The notes: generated by a model not told the origin, from the sequence alone. 64,000 nucleotides of DNA from Chamaecyparis obtusa (GCA_027943335.1 BSBK01007029.1:1609001-1673000), one strand, 5' to 3'; counted from the stretch's first letter, positions 11,681 through 26,964 are shown. A program made the numbers and translations.

Positions 11681-12656
11681 CTAATATCCTTCAACATTTG
11701 TTTCATCCATATTATCTGATTACAATTGTTTGCTGCTACTACATATTCCGCTTTTGTTTTGCTCTTGTACTCTTTTTTTCATCAACACTACCTCCCCAAT
11801 CTGCATATGTATATGCACATAGGGTAAATTCATTTGATTTATCATACCATAACCCATAGTCAATTGTGTTTTTCAAATATCTAAGTATTCTTTTTAATCC
11901 TGCGTAATGTGACTCTTTAGGATCAACTTGAAATTTGGCAACAATTCCAACTGCATGTGATATGTGTGGTCTTGTATGAGTTAAATACTACAATCCTCCT
12001 ATCATGGATCTGTACTTCTTTTGTTCAACTGCAGGAGTTTCATCTGTGCTAGATAACTTATGACTAGTTACCATAGGTGTGCCAACCGGCTTACAATTTT
12101 TCATTACAAATCTCTACAACAATTCTTTCAGATGCTTTTCTTGACATAAGAAAATACCATCAGTATTCTGTGCTATCTATAATCCTAAATAATATTTCAT
12201 CTCACCAATCATGCTCATTTCAAATTATATCTCCATTTCATCAAAAAATTTATCACTAGCTTCATCTTCACCTCCAAAGATAATATCATCAACAAAGATA
12301 ACTACAATTAATAAATCATTCTCTAGCTCTTTCAGATATAAATTACTATCTGTTGTGCCTTTAGCAAATCCCAATTTTATCAAATATTTATCTAATCTGG
12401 CATACCATGTTCTAGGTGCTTGTTTCAGTCCATATAAAGATTTGTTCAGTTTACATACCATATCTCCTTCATGAGTCAAAGGAAAACCTTCAGGCTTCTC
12501 AATGTAGACTTCTTCCAATTCTCCATTCAAAAATGCTGACTTCACATCCATCTGATACACTTTGAATTTTTTATAAGCTACATAAGCCAAAAACATTCTT
12601 ACCACTTCAATTCTTGCAACAGGTCCAAAAGCCTCTTCATAATCAATTCCTTCTTG
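11681..12656 (-). pseudogene. Copia reverse transcriptase (C-terminal two thirds) and RNase H
   Basis: RT includes [37 protein letters not shown] and the catalytic FVDDIIFGG. Downstream pieces read [12 protein letters not shown] before it and, after stops, YLKNTIDYGLWYDKSNEF, then the RNase H end AEYVVAANNCNQIIWMKQML. The RNase H is cut by the adjoining gypsy-1 LTR. These domains copy element RNA to DNA and remove the RNA strand. Several in-frame stops between 11720 and 12225 disable the copy. Confidence 0.85.
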
Positions 12657-13370
12657 CTATGAGTATCCTTTACATACCAATCTTGCTTTGTTCCTTACAG
12701 CTTCACGTTGTTCATTCATCTTATTCCTGAATACCCATTTAGTTCCTATAACATTTTTATCTTTAGGTCTAGGGACTAACTTCCAAGTCTTGTTCTTTTC
12801 AATTTGATCTAGTTCTTCCTTCATCGCTTGAATCCAACTTTCATCTTTACAAGCTTCATCAGTAGATTTAGGTTCAATTTGAGAAATCAAACATAGTTCT
12901 TCTCGTACCTTATTCCTTGTCATAACTCTTTTTTCTATGCTCCCAATAATCTGATCATTAGGGTGATTTCTTGCTAAATTCTTATTAGGTGTCACTGTCT
13001 CAGTTCTTGCTTTAGCTCTATGTTCTGATCTAGGTTCTTCTCTTATCTCCTCAATGTAACTCTTATTCTGAAAATCACTGTCAGTTTCATAAAAAAATTC
13101 AACATTTTCTTGATCAATTCTAGGATGAACTTTTTCATCTGATTCATAATCAAGTACTCTTTCCTAAATTTTGAACTTCTCATCAATTTTAACATTTGCG
13201 CTCTCAACAATAGTCTTAGTTCTTTTATTGAAACATATATAAGATTTTTTTTTCAATGAATAACCAAGAAATATACCTTCATCACTTATGGAGTCAAACT
13301 TACCAATGTCATCATCTCTCTTAATATAACACTTCCAAATTTTTTGAAATACTTAACTGATTGTGCATGT
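12657..13370 (-). pseudogene. Copia integrase-RT linker and start of RT
   Basis: The piece at 12995-12657 contains DESWIQAMKEELDQIEKNKT and GTKWVFRNKMNEQ, the conserved opening of copia RT. Upstream (about 13370-12996) is the acidic linker that in copia elements joins integrase to RT, including GIFLGYSLKKKSYICFNKR near 13280. A stop at about 13165 and one at 12654-12656 interrupt the frame. Confidence 0.8.
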
Positions 13371-13381
13371 CCAAACCATAA

Positions 13382-13699
13382 TTAATAAGGTGTCTTATTT
13401 GTGTCTACTCTGATTTGTACTCTGTTCATTGTATATAATACTGTATTCACTGCTTCTCTCCAAAATATCTTCGCCAAATCATTTTCAAATAACATAGCTC
13501 TTGCTGCTTCAGTTACTGATCTATTCCTTCTTTCTACAATACCATTTTGTTTAGGTTCTCTAGGGGATGAAAGCTGTCTCTTAATGCCATTTTCTTCATG
13601 AAAGATATTAAATTCTCTTGAAGTAAATTCTCCACCTCTATCTAACCTTAAACATTTAATCTTCATTCTAGATTCATTCTCAACTTTGTTCTTAATCAA
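13382..13699 (-). pseudogene. Copia integrase core (second half)
   Basis: The frame reads KCLRLDRGGEFTSREF, with the second catalytic Asp, and SPREPKQNGIVERRNRSV, with the catalytic Glu, then EAVNTVLYTMNRV, the classic copia integrase end. It directly continues the integrase start in the ORF at 14953-13718, separated by one stop near 13716-13718. Confidence 0.85.
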
Positions 13700-13717
13700 T
13701 TTAAACTTGTCAAATGC

Positions 13718-14953
13718 TTAAAATTTTTCTTTGAGAAATGCTATCCACATCATTCTAGTAAAATCATCAACAAAAATAATAAAATACCTTTCACGATAGA
13801 ATCCTCTAGTTCTTGTGGGACTGCTCAAATCTGTATGAATAATTTCTAATTTTGCTATTGTGGTGAACTTCTTATTGGGAAATGAACTTCTCTTTTGCTT
13901 AGCCATAACACATTCTTTGCAAATCATGTTAGTAGGTTTCATAATCTTAGGCAAATCTCTTACTGCAAATGTAGTACTTACTTTCACAATGTTATCAAAG
14001 TTTACGTGACAAAACCTTCTTTGCCATAACCAATTGTCATCAATTTTAGTAATCAAACATGTCATCTCAGCAAGATTCAACTGAAATACATTACCTCTGG
14101 TTCTTGATCTAGTTCCAATCATATTACCATCCTTATCCTTGATCACACAAGTTTTCTCAGTAAATAAAACTTGATATCCCTTATCAACTAACTGTCGAAC
14201 ACTCAAAAGATTGTGTTTCAATCCATCAAAAAAATAAACATCATCAGTGTTAGTCTTTCCATCAAGAGTAATAGATCCTATTCCTTTTATCAAGCAAGGT
14301 GCATTATTTCCAACTCTAACAATTCCTCCATCATAGTTGTTGAACATGATAAATTTCTTCATATCTCCAGTCATATGATGTGAACAACCACTGTCTATAA
14401 TCCAATCAATTTTCTTTTCTACTTGGGAAAGTAAAGATTTTTCTTCTCTAACTTCAGTTCTAGAGTTTTCTTCTTTTATTGCTACGAATCCTATATCATC
14501 ATTCTCATTATCACTTTCACTTAAGAATTTCTCAATACTAGCCTCAAATTCTTCATCATTAGCATAGTAAAATTCTTTAGATCTTCTAGGTTTAAAGTTA
14601 TTCTTATATTTCTTTACTCTCTTAGGGCATTTGGATGCGAAATGACCATATTCTTGACATGTCCAACATTTAAATATTTTCTTACTTTCAGGTTCTCTTT
14701 TCACAAGCAAGGAAATTTCTTCTTCAATGTTTCTGTCTTCTTCGGTCTTAGATCTGCTGCAACTGACATAATCTCCACTGACACTAGGACTTCTTGACAA
14801 AGTAGGGTGAATACTAAATGCGATGAATGTTGTCTCAATTCTAGGTAGATCCCCTAACTGTCTCAAGCCCATCTCTATTGCTTCTAATCTTCCAAGAAGA
14901 GTTTCTCTGGTAAACTTCTCAGTACAAAGTATAAATTGTTCAATCATCTGCAT
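13718..14953 (-). pseudogene. Copia gag zinc knuckle, protease and first half of integrase
   Basis: Within 411 open codons I see the Gag zinc knuckle CWTCQEYGHFASKC (CX2CX4HX4C, about residues 98-111), the aspartic protease start WIIDSGCSHHMTGD (about residues 186-199), the pre-integrase zinc region (CHVNFDN ... CKECVMAKQKRSSF) and the integrase start LEIIHTDLSSPTRT with FVDDFTRMMW. This is the gag-pol junction of a copia polyprotein. It is open but lacks the Gag N-terminus in frame and stops at 13718, where the intact element would read on. Confidence 0.85.
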
Positions 14954-15500
14954 TGTCTACTTAAATAAAGGAGTCAAAGTCTTTAAGATCTTCCATATCA
15001 CTTCATCCAGAGTCTTATTTCCTTCACAAGGTTTGATACTTGCAACAATCTCTGATATCCCACCAATATAACTTCTAACAGATTCATCTTCCATCATCTT
15101 TGCATCTTGAAATAAACATACCCAATTCTATAATTTGATTATCTTTGCATGCACATAATCTTCAAAAGTAGATTGTCAAGCTAACCATAATTCATAAGAT
15201 GTCCTTAGATTTTTTACCTGATTGTATTCATTCTTCGGAAGGGATGATAAAAGTGCTTCTCTGGCAAGTATGTTACACATGAATAGATTTCTTTCCTTAT
15301 AAGTGAAATATTCAATTTTGTCTTCTTCAATGATAGTCATATCATTCTTTGTGATTAACCAATATCCTGGTCCTAATCATAGCAAATCTATCTTCATCTT
15401 TTCTTTTCAGCTGTCATAGTTTAATCCATCAAACTTAGGGCTTTCTTTCTTAAAATGAGTCACCATAGATCTCCTTAATTTGTTAAACTTTTCCTTCAAG
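14954..15500 (-). pseudogene. Copia Gag N-terminal (UBN2-type) region
   Basis: From an ATG near 15465 the minus strand reads a Gag start (MVTHFKKESPKFDGLNY) and later MKIDLL, YWLITKND, SLPKNEYNQVKNLRTSYELW and a C-terminal part with MMEDESVRSYIGGISEI. This is the pattern of the copia Gag UBN2 domain, which assembles virus-like particles. Several stops break it, so it is joined to the downstream zinc-knuckle ORF only by inference. Confidence 0.7.
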
Positions 15501-15508
15501 GACTTGCT

Positions 15509-15520
15509 GCTCTGATACCA
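15509..15520 (-). promoter_or_regulatory. Copia primer binding site (initiator Met tRNA)
   Basis: On the minus strand the sequence is TGGTATCAGAGC, the complement of the 3' end of plant initiator methionine tRNA and the standard primer site of plant copia elements. It begins two bases after the LTR end TTTCTAACA. Confidence 0.9.
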
Positions 15521-15522
15521 AT

Positions 15523-16739
15523 TGTTAGAAATTAAAGTACACCAAGATAAATGAGAGGGGGGGGGGGGGGGGTGAATCAGTTATCTGATACAAATAACTT
15601 TTATCTCTATTATCAAATTTCAACCATGTAATCAATATAAGAAACAACCATAGAAAGATAAACATACACAATAACATAATAACACAAGATATGTTGACTA
15701 GGGAACCTCTTGATTAGAGAGTAAACCCCGATGGGAACGATGCCCACAAAAGATGTACTAATATGAAAATTCCTTGTGAGAGGATGGACTCTATTAGGAG
15801 CCTTATGAAATACATTCAATACATATGTGTCCCCATTAGGAAAATTTGAATCCCAAAAGATTCTAACTCGGTTAAGAGTTATGGAAGACAAAAGGATCCA
15901 CTATCCAAACAACTTCAAGGGCAAGATCAATGAACACACTGTCCAACTGATCTCTATATTATCTGAACATAATAATACCAATAATTAATGATCTCAAAAA
16001 CTTATCTTCATTGCTCTATCTTTGCCAAACCACACCAACTACTTCACCAGATCTCAATACCAGATCTCCACAATTCGCATATCCTCTTATAATATCATAT
16101 ATCACTTTTTCACATATATCTCATTTTCTTTTTCTCTCTTTCCATATTAAAATCAAGGAAAACAATCCTTCCTTTATACCACACTCAAATAATTACAAAT
16201 GAGTCGGCCAACAAGGTTTAACCAATTACAAAATATTAACCTTCACATGTTACATGCTATTTCATAATCACATAAAACTGTTAGATTCAAAACAAAATAA
16301 AACTTCACTCATGTGACCTCCAACCATGTCATCTCATCTAGGTCACCACCAAAATGTCTTCATCAACTGTATAACTTCGCATGCCGAGATTCTATCCCGA
16401 TTAGGAGATATAATCCAGTTATCACAAACCGCTTCTCAGGAACACTGTCTGAATATTGCTTCCACTAAATTACATATAACTATCATGAATGATTGAATTT
16501 CCATACATGCTCTTGAACACAATCTTAGGAAACAATATAGAAAAAGTCCTCAACTTCGCATAGCTTGATCTGTAATATTCCACATGCGCTAATTCAAACA
16601 CTGTCTGCTTCTCTACTAATCTCTAGTAGATCAATGTGCTGACATCAATGACAATCACAGTCATGAATACAACATACAAGTGCTACAAAATGACTCTAAA
16701 TACTCCCCCATAGGACATATTCAACATTCATTCCTAACA
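15523..16739 (-). repeat. Copia 5' LTR
   Basis: On the minus strand the LTR begins TGTTAGGAATG (16739) and ends CTAACA (15523), giving perfect TGTTAG...CTAACA terminal inverted repeats. The primer site follows at once. A 16-base G homopolymer lies at 15557-15572 on the plus strand, near the LTR end. No second LTR copy exists in the window because the 3' end is truncated, so age cannot be read from LTR divergence. Confidence 0.85.
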
Positions 16740-17390
16740 TTATATATATTTTCCTAAAACTTGTGCATGTTACTATTTAAAAGGGAGATTTTTACTGACC
16801 GCATGTGTAAGGGTTTTATTTCCATGTAGTCTACATGTTTGATTTGATTATATCCATCCCAATTTTTTAGGTATAATACTATACCAAGACTACTGAAAAT
16901 ATGTAGAAAAGCCAAAAAAACCATATTTATGTGAATACTTTTCTACAAACAATCTAGGAAACTTCCCTTTTTGGGAACAACAAGAGAGTCTAAATGAGAA
17001 GACTCGTGGTAGCAATCTTCACATTGAAATGTTCAAAATTCATAGAGTTTTGCATTTAAAGTATACAAATAGGGGGCATAATGCTAGAACATGATAGATG
17101 ATTCCTTAGGTCCAATAAGGAGGCAAAAGCCAAAATGTAATTAGAGAATTGTTGATATATGCATGGAAAGAACATATAGATCAACTTTAAGAGAATCTAA
17201 TTGTCATTACTATGAGAAGAACTATATTTATTGTGAAGATCAGATTTTGGCTCTCCATGTACATGCACTATTTGTAATTAGAATGACATTTTGGATGGTA
17301 TTGTTCTTGTGGTGATACAGATTTGTGTTGTTTGAACACCCTATAAAGATGAAAATATACTTGTCATTAATGGCTAGAAAAGCAAGCAAT
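16740..17390. other. No gene seen
   Basis: This AT-rich stretch has no convincing reading frame, RNA gene or element terminus that I can recognise. It separates the copia LTR from the gag-protease remnant to its right. Confidence 0.5.
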
Positions 17391-18935
17391 GCATGTTTTT
17401 AATAATAAAAAATCCCAAAGAGGCTTATCATTACAACCAAAATTTGTGTTGCTAGTCTTGAAATCCTTGCAAAAAGATGGAACAATTGATGCAGAAACTT
17501 CCAAACTAATTTGCACCAAGAAGAAAATAACTTAATGAGTTGTTCAAAGACCACTTTTAAACTTACAAGAATGGTCAAAGCGCTGAAATTACACTCAAGA
17601 TTAAGTTTTAGTAAAGAGATGAATTGTTTAAATAAAGACACTACTTTCCTCTTTGCAGGTCTGAAACTCCCAAGACTGGTCCATGCCCTAAGTCATATCT
17701 CTTCTCACTAGTAAAACCAATGGCCAATTGGAACAAGGAACTATTTATTTGGGGGGCAATGGATCCCTCATAGAGCACTCCCTCTTTGTAGAAAAACTCT
17801 CTTTTCAGATTTGTTAACTCTCTTGATGCAAATCAAATTTGTAAGCAATAGTTTCTGTAATTTATTCAACATCAGATATGTTGTCTTCCTCAAACACTTC
17901 TAGGTTTCCTTAGGTAGCACATTGACTTCCTATCCTCCATCACCAAAGGTATTTGTTAGCATTCTCCCCATTATTTCCATTTCGAGAATGACTGGCTTCC
18001 TTCCAATGCTTACTATCAGCACCATAGGGTCAGTGGATTGGTTGTCTTTGGGTGGTGAATTATCCGTTGGTTCCTCTTATAGCTTACATTGGTTTTGGTT
18101 GATTTTTTCATCACTGACTGTGTTGGTAATTGCTACTCTTAATTGGCTCATAATTTTAAGGTCTACCACCTTGATGGGTACAATTGTCGGTAGACCCTGC
18201 CAAACTATGTTCTTTGACTCCAATCACACTAAAATGTACTTTGGAGGCTAGTTATTACTTTTCCATCACTTGTTCTACTATTTCTCTAGCTTATCAGAGT
18301 TATTCTTTGTATGGGGGTCCGGGTAAACCTTCTTCGTCTGTGCTCTCATGATTGCTAGAACAACCTCATCTTGTTCCTCCACATTCAACATATTGATGCG
18401 CTATTGTGTCTGACAGTAGGTATCTTCATGATCACTTGGTCCTTACCATTTGCACAATAATTGCACATTCCATTTGTATAATAATTATAAATTATCTTTC
18501 TTATTTTGGCAATCACTCACAAACTGTCCCCTTTTGGTACATTGTTCACACTGTGTGATAGAATGGTCCTTTGAAGTTATACTATATTTCCTTTTGCACT
18601 CCTCGTTGATTCCCATAATTTCCTGGTGATACATTTTATGGTTTTGACTCAGTGGACTCTCCTTGCATGAAGAGTACTTGCGTACTTCTAGTCTTCAAAT
18701 TATGTAGACACTCCTTTATTGAATGACCCATCATGTAGAAAATATCATAAAATATCATTTTAGGACAAGTACCCTTCATGTGCCCATCAATTTTGCACTT
18801 AGTTTATTGTTCATTACTTTTTTTATTGGTTCCTTTCCCAACCATCAATTCTTTCATCATTCTCATCATATCTTGTTGCAAGGTCTAGATTATGGTCAAT
18901 TCATCAACCCTCGATGCTCTTGTCATCATCTCTCC
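17391..18935 (-). pseudogene. Decayed retrotransposon gag-protease fragment
   Basis: On the minus strand I read CPKMIFYDIFYMMGHSIKEC near 18700-18790, a second zinc-knuckle-like CEQCTKRGQFVSDC near 18510-18553 (the His of CX2CX4HX4C is Gln), and further down a protease-like GDGG-stop-EVNVLPKET near 17880-17945, which resembles the 'DGGSGVNV.PE.TW' active-site region of some plant gypsy proteases. A lysine- and leucine-rich stretch continues to 17399. Many stops and frame changes are present. The order gag then protease suits a retrotransposon, but the element's ends are not visible. Confidence 0.55.
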
Positions 18936-20470
18936 TGTTGATGTGTACTTTATGACCGCACCAACAATAGAATAAAATACCAAGGTATCTTATCCTCTCT
19001 TGATAAAAATCCCATGTATGCTAAGATTGCTTAAGATCATACAAGTGACTCCAAGGTTATTTATTGTCACGTATTGACTTGTGGATAAGCTTAATGTTTG
19101 ATGTGATATGCTGGTATCACAAAGGGAGTTATGTTCAAATCATTCTTCACCTTTTCCACAATGTTGATTCGAACTCCTTCATTGGATATTGTAATCTATG
19201 TTTACCCTTGTGGGGTAACAAAGAATATTTGCATATAGAAAGTAAAGTACTTAAGATAGAATGTAAAGAGAACATAACAACATTGTATTCATAGAATGAT
19301 CATCAAGTACAAATTTATTTTCGCATAAGCATTATCATTTCCTACTCAAAGATAAGAATGCATACATGTAATTTCTAAGGGGATGCGAGGTGAACCATTG
19401 CATCCATGTAACTCCCTCGAATGGACTAACCGTCTAACTACCTAGTTTCCCAACAATATCATCCCCCTAGAAAAGAAAGTTGTCTCTAGATGACAACATA
19501 CAAAATTTCCGAAATGATAAAAACACTAAGGGAATGATAGTAAATAAAAAATGTATGACTAAGTAGAAAAGTAAGGGGCACAAGGAACGTCCCTCAAGAG
19601 GCTAGATGACTTGCAACAAAAGAGGCCAACTAAACCAAAGAAGATCCCAACCGAGAGCACAACTCATACACCTGTACTTGCTACCAAATTTTTTTCAGTG
19701 ATTGACTGAAGTTCGAGTGCAGACTTTACCATCACTTCAACTTCCTAAATTTCCTTATGATGTTCCTCTGCCTTCTGCTGGGCTCAGACCAAACTAGCCT
19801 CCAAAGTCTATCTCTCATGGATAACTGCTACTAACTTCTACTCAAATGTCTCTGTCTCCCTCACCAATTTTTCCTCCAAGGTCACTCATGATGCCTTCTC
19901 TACTTCCATTTCCCATGTGATCTCATCTAAGTCTCACTCCACTACTACCAACCTAGTGGCCAACTTCTCTCGAGCTCTCTCTGAATCTACCAATGCAGGC
20001 TGTTGTCTAGCCAAGACATGATAACCCCCCCAAAAGGCCTTCTCTATCTAGAGAATGAGGCCTGTATCTCACTTTTTGTCACTGGCATAGGAAGAGACTA
20101 TGCCTTCAACATCTCAGGCATCTCCTCAGCAGGCCTCAACCCTTGTCCAAAGCAATCTGTAAAAGTAGCCGGACACTTCTGCTATACAAAAGTCAAAAGA
20201 AGTTGTAATTCTGAATTCACTTCTTTAGGGACTGAGCCTCTATAATGGCTACCATCTAATGGCCTTGTACTACCAAGTCATCCAATGAGGCCTCAACGTC
20301 CTCTTCTTCTAGCTGCATCCCTGTGTCCACCAAATGCATCACATTATCCTCCTCTAGGATCTCGTCGGTGTCATGCACAGTCATGGCTGACTCTCCTGCA
20401 TTGCCTATGCTCTAGGTCTTGAGTGGTATCCCTACCCTGTGGGTTAGCCATCTCCAAGTTTTGAAAGAAT
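18936..20470 (-). repeat. Relic LTR end with coiled-coil-coding remnant
   Basis: From 18936 the plus strand reads TGTTGATGTG and then shares ordered landmarks with the end of the 6-kb LTRs (31489 and 57660): 'aataaaataccaa', 'cctctcttga', 'ctccaaggtt', 'acttgtggata' and 'atgtgat.tgctggt'. Further right, 19650-20460 codes on the minus strand in broken frames for a charged, helix-prone protein (EKLATRLVVVE, LEEKLVRETETFE, ILEEDNVMHLVDTGMQLEEE). So it looks like a diverged LTR of the same superfamily that also carried an ORF. The far end is not defined, and homology of the ORF to the 6-kb LTR ORF is unproven. Confidence 0.45.
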
Positions 20471-20579
20471 TTTACCTTCCTCCTAGGTTATGTTTATTAA
20501 AGGATATGCAAAAAACTCTTCCCTCTTCACTTAGAATTATAACTCAAAATGAGAAATGGATTTGAAGCATCTTCTATCA

Positions 20580-22600
20580 AGATAATGAAAGTGAGGATTT
20601 ACCAAAGAAAATGGTATTGATCAAAGCTTTTACCCATTCTAATAAGAGTTATGCAGAGGTTTTTTCCATTGACTTAGATCTAGGAAGATATAATTTCAAT
20701 CATGTTTATAGAAGCTTGTCTCATTTATTTCCAAAAACTGAAAATAGGATAAGTCATGATAAGTTCCCATTGGCAAAGCTTGTATGGAGTCAACTTTCTC
20801 AATTTTAAACATTTTATGTTTTCTATATAATATTTTTTAGAGGATTCATAACTATTATGGGCTCAAGGTCGGATAGTTCATTACTAGTGGAAAGAAATAG
20901 GAGAATAGTCTGGTGAAAGGTGTAGATTGTTCAAAATATCAGAAGATGGAGCTATTTATTTGGCCAAGAAAACATGTCAAAAAGATGCAACTAGTTATAC
21001 CTAATCAAATGAGAATTGAGGTTTCAAATATCTTCATGCATAACAAAAATGCTTGTTAAACATTCAAAGATAAGAACTCCAAAGTAGGAGAGGCTCAAAT
21101 GGATTTGTAAATGGAGGGTCTAGATGAAAGATAAGAGAAGAGATGAGAATTCGAACAATTTTCATAAACCATTCTCTTATTCAACAAATGGAAGACTTTG
21201 TTTAAAATTTTTTGCTTGAAACACAAATTAGGATTGTTGAAGAAATAACACATCAAGTTCTTTCAGAAGATTATAGTTTAGAGATAACATATGTTCAAGG
21301 TAATGATATTCAAAACTTATTTTTGAAGGATAAAACAAAGGAGAATGGAAATATTGATAGATCCTTAGTAGACATTCAACAATTTTTTCTAGGTAATCTT
21401 CAACTAAAGACTAAGGATTTAGAATAAGTGTTGCATAAAAATATGGTCTCGACAAGTAAGGGATTGAGAAAATATCAAAAGAAAGATTGTACCCCATTGA
21501 CAAATAAAAGGGGCGGAGGTAGACCATTATGGAGTAATGGTAAGAAAGAAAATCCAACTTGTGGGCCTCTCAGACATCAAGTAGAGACATATGGAAGCAC
21601 AAAATTTAGGGAAGAGGAAATAAAAAAGATTGATGGAAAAGGTAAATCAAGAAGGCTCCAAATCCTCACCTCTATCGAATGAGTTTAAAGACTTTGTTTA
21701 TGAGGATTTTAGGAAGCATAGAATGAATAAATCTATAAAAGAAGATTTAGAAAGAGAATTTATTCATGAATCTTCTAATACTAATAAGGAGATAGCCTTT
21801 TTATCTTTATCTAGTGAAGAGGAAAGGTTTAAGTTATCGAATATGGAAAATCTAGATAGAGAGCTTCAGGCATTAGGAGGACTTCTTCCTCTGAACTTGA
21901 ACATGAATAGAAACCCTAGAAAGAAAAATAAAGACATTATAGTTGAAGAATTGAGATTAGGAGAAGAAGGAGATATTCTAGCAGAGGGGCTTTATTCTGG
22001 GTTGAGTAATATAGAAGAGGAGGAATGATATTGATGATTTTGCATTGAATGCATTGAACATTATTTGAGGGGATGTGTTTATGAAAACAGAGCATGCATT
22101 TAGGGTTAATAGTGATATCTCAGTTGTCTTTTTATACATCTTATCAGTCGTGGGAATATCTAAGCTAGATGGTATGCAATTGTGTCGAGGAGTTTTTAAG
22201 AAGAACCTGTTAGGAGACATGGAGAGAGCCATTGAAAACATGGACCACAATATGATGATTCCATATCCCATGGATTTTGATAACGATGATGGATCTGTCT
22301 AATCCACTGAGGAAGAAATCACAAAAAGATTGATTCTAATAATAGGGGATAAGAGGGCTTTTGAAGCACAGAAACCAACTATAACAAGAAACATTAAATT
22401 TCTTTAAAAATGGTTAGGGAAAAAGGTAGCATCAAAGATTGATTCATGGAAGAATTATCTTATAGAAGGGTATTCTCCTTTTCAAGAGGAAATTCAAGAA
22501 GATGAAAACCAGGGAAGGCCAGAGTCAAATGAGGAAAAGAAGTGGGAAAAGGGAAAGAGTGTTGAGTCACGGAAGAGGCAAAGGAAGATCAATGAATGAG
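20580..22600 (+). pseudogene. Decayed coding-like stretch, unidentified
   Basis: Several plus-strand frames in a row look protein-like: 20611-20808 (KLVWSQLSQF end), 21212-21427, 21428-21682 (a basic part KRGGGRPLWSNGKK), 21630-22028 (acidic and helical, EEERFKLSNMENLDRELQAL) and 22075-22302, with more to about 22600 (EDENQGRPESNEEKKWEK). Frame changes at about 21640 and 22030 suggest one decayed ORF of 500 or more codons. The charged composition and basic patch would fit an ORF1-like or Gag-like protein of an old retroelement, but I recognise no domain. Confidence 0.35.
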
Positions 22601-23214
22601 AATTGTAAATGACACAGATGATTTCTCCAGTCTCTCATCTTAGACTGATGATTATTTCTTTGTTGACAAGAGTTTATTTAAGGTGAGTAGAAAGAGGAAA
22701 GGAGGAGGAAGTAGGTCTCAATGATCCAGAAGGTTGAAGCAGAGCCTTCTTCAAGGCATTGGGACTTTGTTTGTCTAGATAAGATAAATTTTGGTCATTT
22801 GGTTCATTCCCCTGTTTTAGGAGTTAAATGTGGTAGGAATCATGGATAGTTTTATATAAGATTAGCTAATTTTGTTATTGATACTACTTAGGGGATATAT
22901 TTTATTATACTTTTAGACTGTAGATCTTTCTATATTAGGGGAGTAGACTATGGTTAATTTTTTTTATAGAACTTTTAGTTATTTTATGATGGCACGAACC
23001 TTTTAAAGGCTATATTTTATGATGGTATGGACTTTATGTAGATCTTCTATAAATTTTTCTTAAATTTCAATAATATAAGACATGGCTTCAACCTTTTATC
23101 AATAAAAAAATAATTAAGGTTTAGCTATTTCTTTGAGAATGATGGTTTATATTGTCTTTTTAATAAATTGTTTCTTAAGTAGGATTTTATATGAGTGGAT
23201 TTTGTGAGGAAAAT
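22601..23214. other. No gene seen
   Basis: The stretch is AT-rich with repeated 'ttttatgatggcacgaac / ttttatgatggtatggac' phrases near 22980-23035. No convincing ORF, RNA gene or LTR end was found. Confidence 0.5.
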
Positions 23215-23835
23215 GGTGAGCACTTCAAGAATGGAGATACAAAAATTAAATGGCACAACTTTTAGTTATGGAAGATTAAGGTCTAAGATCTTTTTATGTA
23301 TATAGATCAATCTATGGTTGTATAAGAAAAAGCCCTTCAATATTACAATAGAAGACTACATGAAAGTAGATACATAGGCCAAAACTTATATCAAGTTGAG
23401 TGTTTTAAATTCAATGTTTTTAAACATCTTTAGAGAAGCTAACACTAAGAAAACATGGGATAGGTTGGGGTTTTTGTACTAGACAAAGGCCTTGGTAAAC
23501 AATCTTCTCTCAAAAAAATGTTGCACTTGGGTTGATAAAAAAATATTGCCATAACACAACTTCTAAATGCATTTAACATCGTGATAAGTTAATAAGTCTA
23601 TGTGAATTACAAATGATGAAGATAAAATCCATACTATTATGTTCTTTGATAGTTTCATGGAATAATCTTCTTATGGTTATCTATAATACATTTAAATTAA
23701 AACTTGAGGATTTAGTAATGTCCTTTTTTAGAAGAGATAAGGTGAAAAACCATGGACGATCTAAACATTTAGCATATCTTGTTTGTGAGAGGTTGTTCCT
23801 ATATGCACAAAATATGACATACACAACTTCTTGAG
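23215..23835 (+). pseudogene. Copia Gag (UBN2-type) fragment
   Basis: The plus strand reads VSTSRMEIQKLNGTTFSYG, then KPFNITIEDYMKVDT, KTYIKLSVLNSMFLNIF, KKTWDRLGFLY and, after frame changes, ILLCSLIVSWNNLLMVIYN and KLEDLVMSFF. These match by pattern the copia Gag N-terminal domain ('KLNG.NF..WK..M', 'LWDKLG.LY', 'LLCSLP.SWD.LV'). It is full of stops and shifts and no other domain of the element is left nearby. It is distinct from the copia at 11681-16739. Confidence 0.65.
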
Positions 23836-26839
<3,004 letters not shown>

Positions 26840-26848
26840 TATAAATAG
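26840..26848 (+). promoter_or_regulatory. Probable TATA box of the PPR-DYW gene
   Basis: TATAAATAG lies 145 bases upstream of the PPR start codon, in a short stretch of more balanced composition after the AT-rich block. With a usual spacing of about 30 bases, transcription would start near 26875-26880. Confidence 0.6.
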
Positions 26849-26913
26849 GCGACATTTTCACACATCTTGTTCGATTTTTAAGTTCTTTTGGTGAGATAGA
26901 TTCAGGCGTTGCA

Positions 26914-26964
26914 ATGGATAAGTTTCGCAAAATAATTCTCTACTCTCAATCTAACTCTAATTAA
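26914..26964 (+). CDS. Short upstream ORF in the PPR leader (16 aa)
   Basis: An ATG at 26914 opens a 16-codon frame ([16 protein letters not shown]) that ends in TAA 20 bases before the PPR start codon, in a different frame. If transcription starts after the TATA box at 26840 it would be in the leader. Such upstream ORFs often lower main-ORF translation. Whether it is translated cannot be told from sequence. Confidence 0.35.
   Translation: MDKFRKIILYSQSNSN

Larger units (their letters stand above)
11681..16739 (-). mobile_element. Ty1/copia element, 3'-truncated
   Basis: On the minus strand the order is 5' LTR (16739-15523), primer site, gag, protease, integrase, RT and RNase H, the copia order with integrase before RT. 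The RNase H stops at 11681 where the gypsy-1 LTR begins, so the 3' part and 3' LTR are lost or displaced. Coding is interrupted by a modest number of stops and a few frameshifts, but long stretches remain open (411 codons at 14953-13718), so it is less decayed than the two gypsies to its left. Confidence 0.85.
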
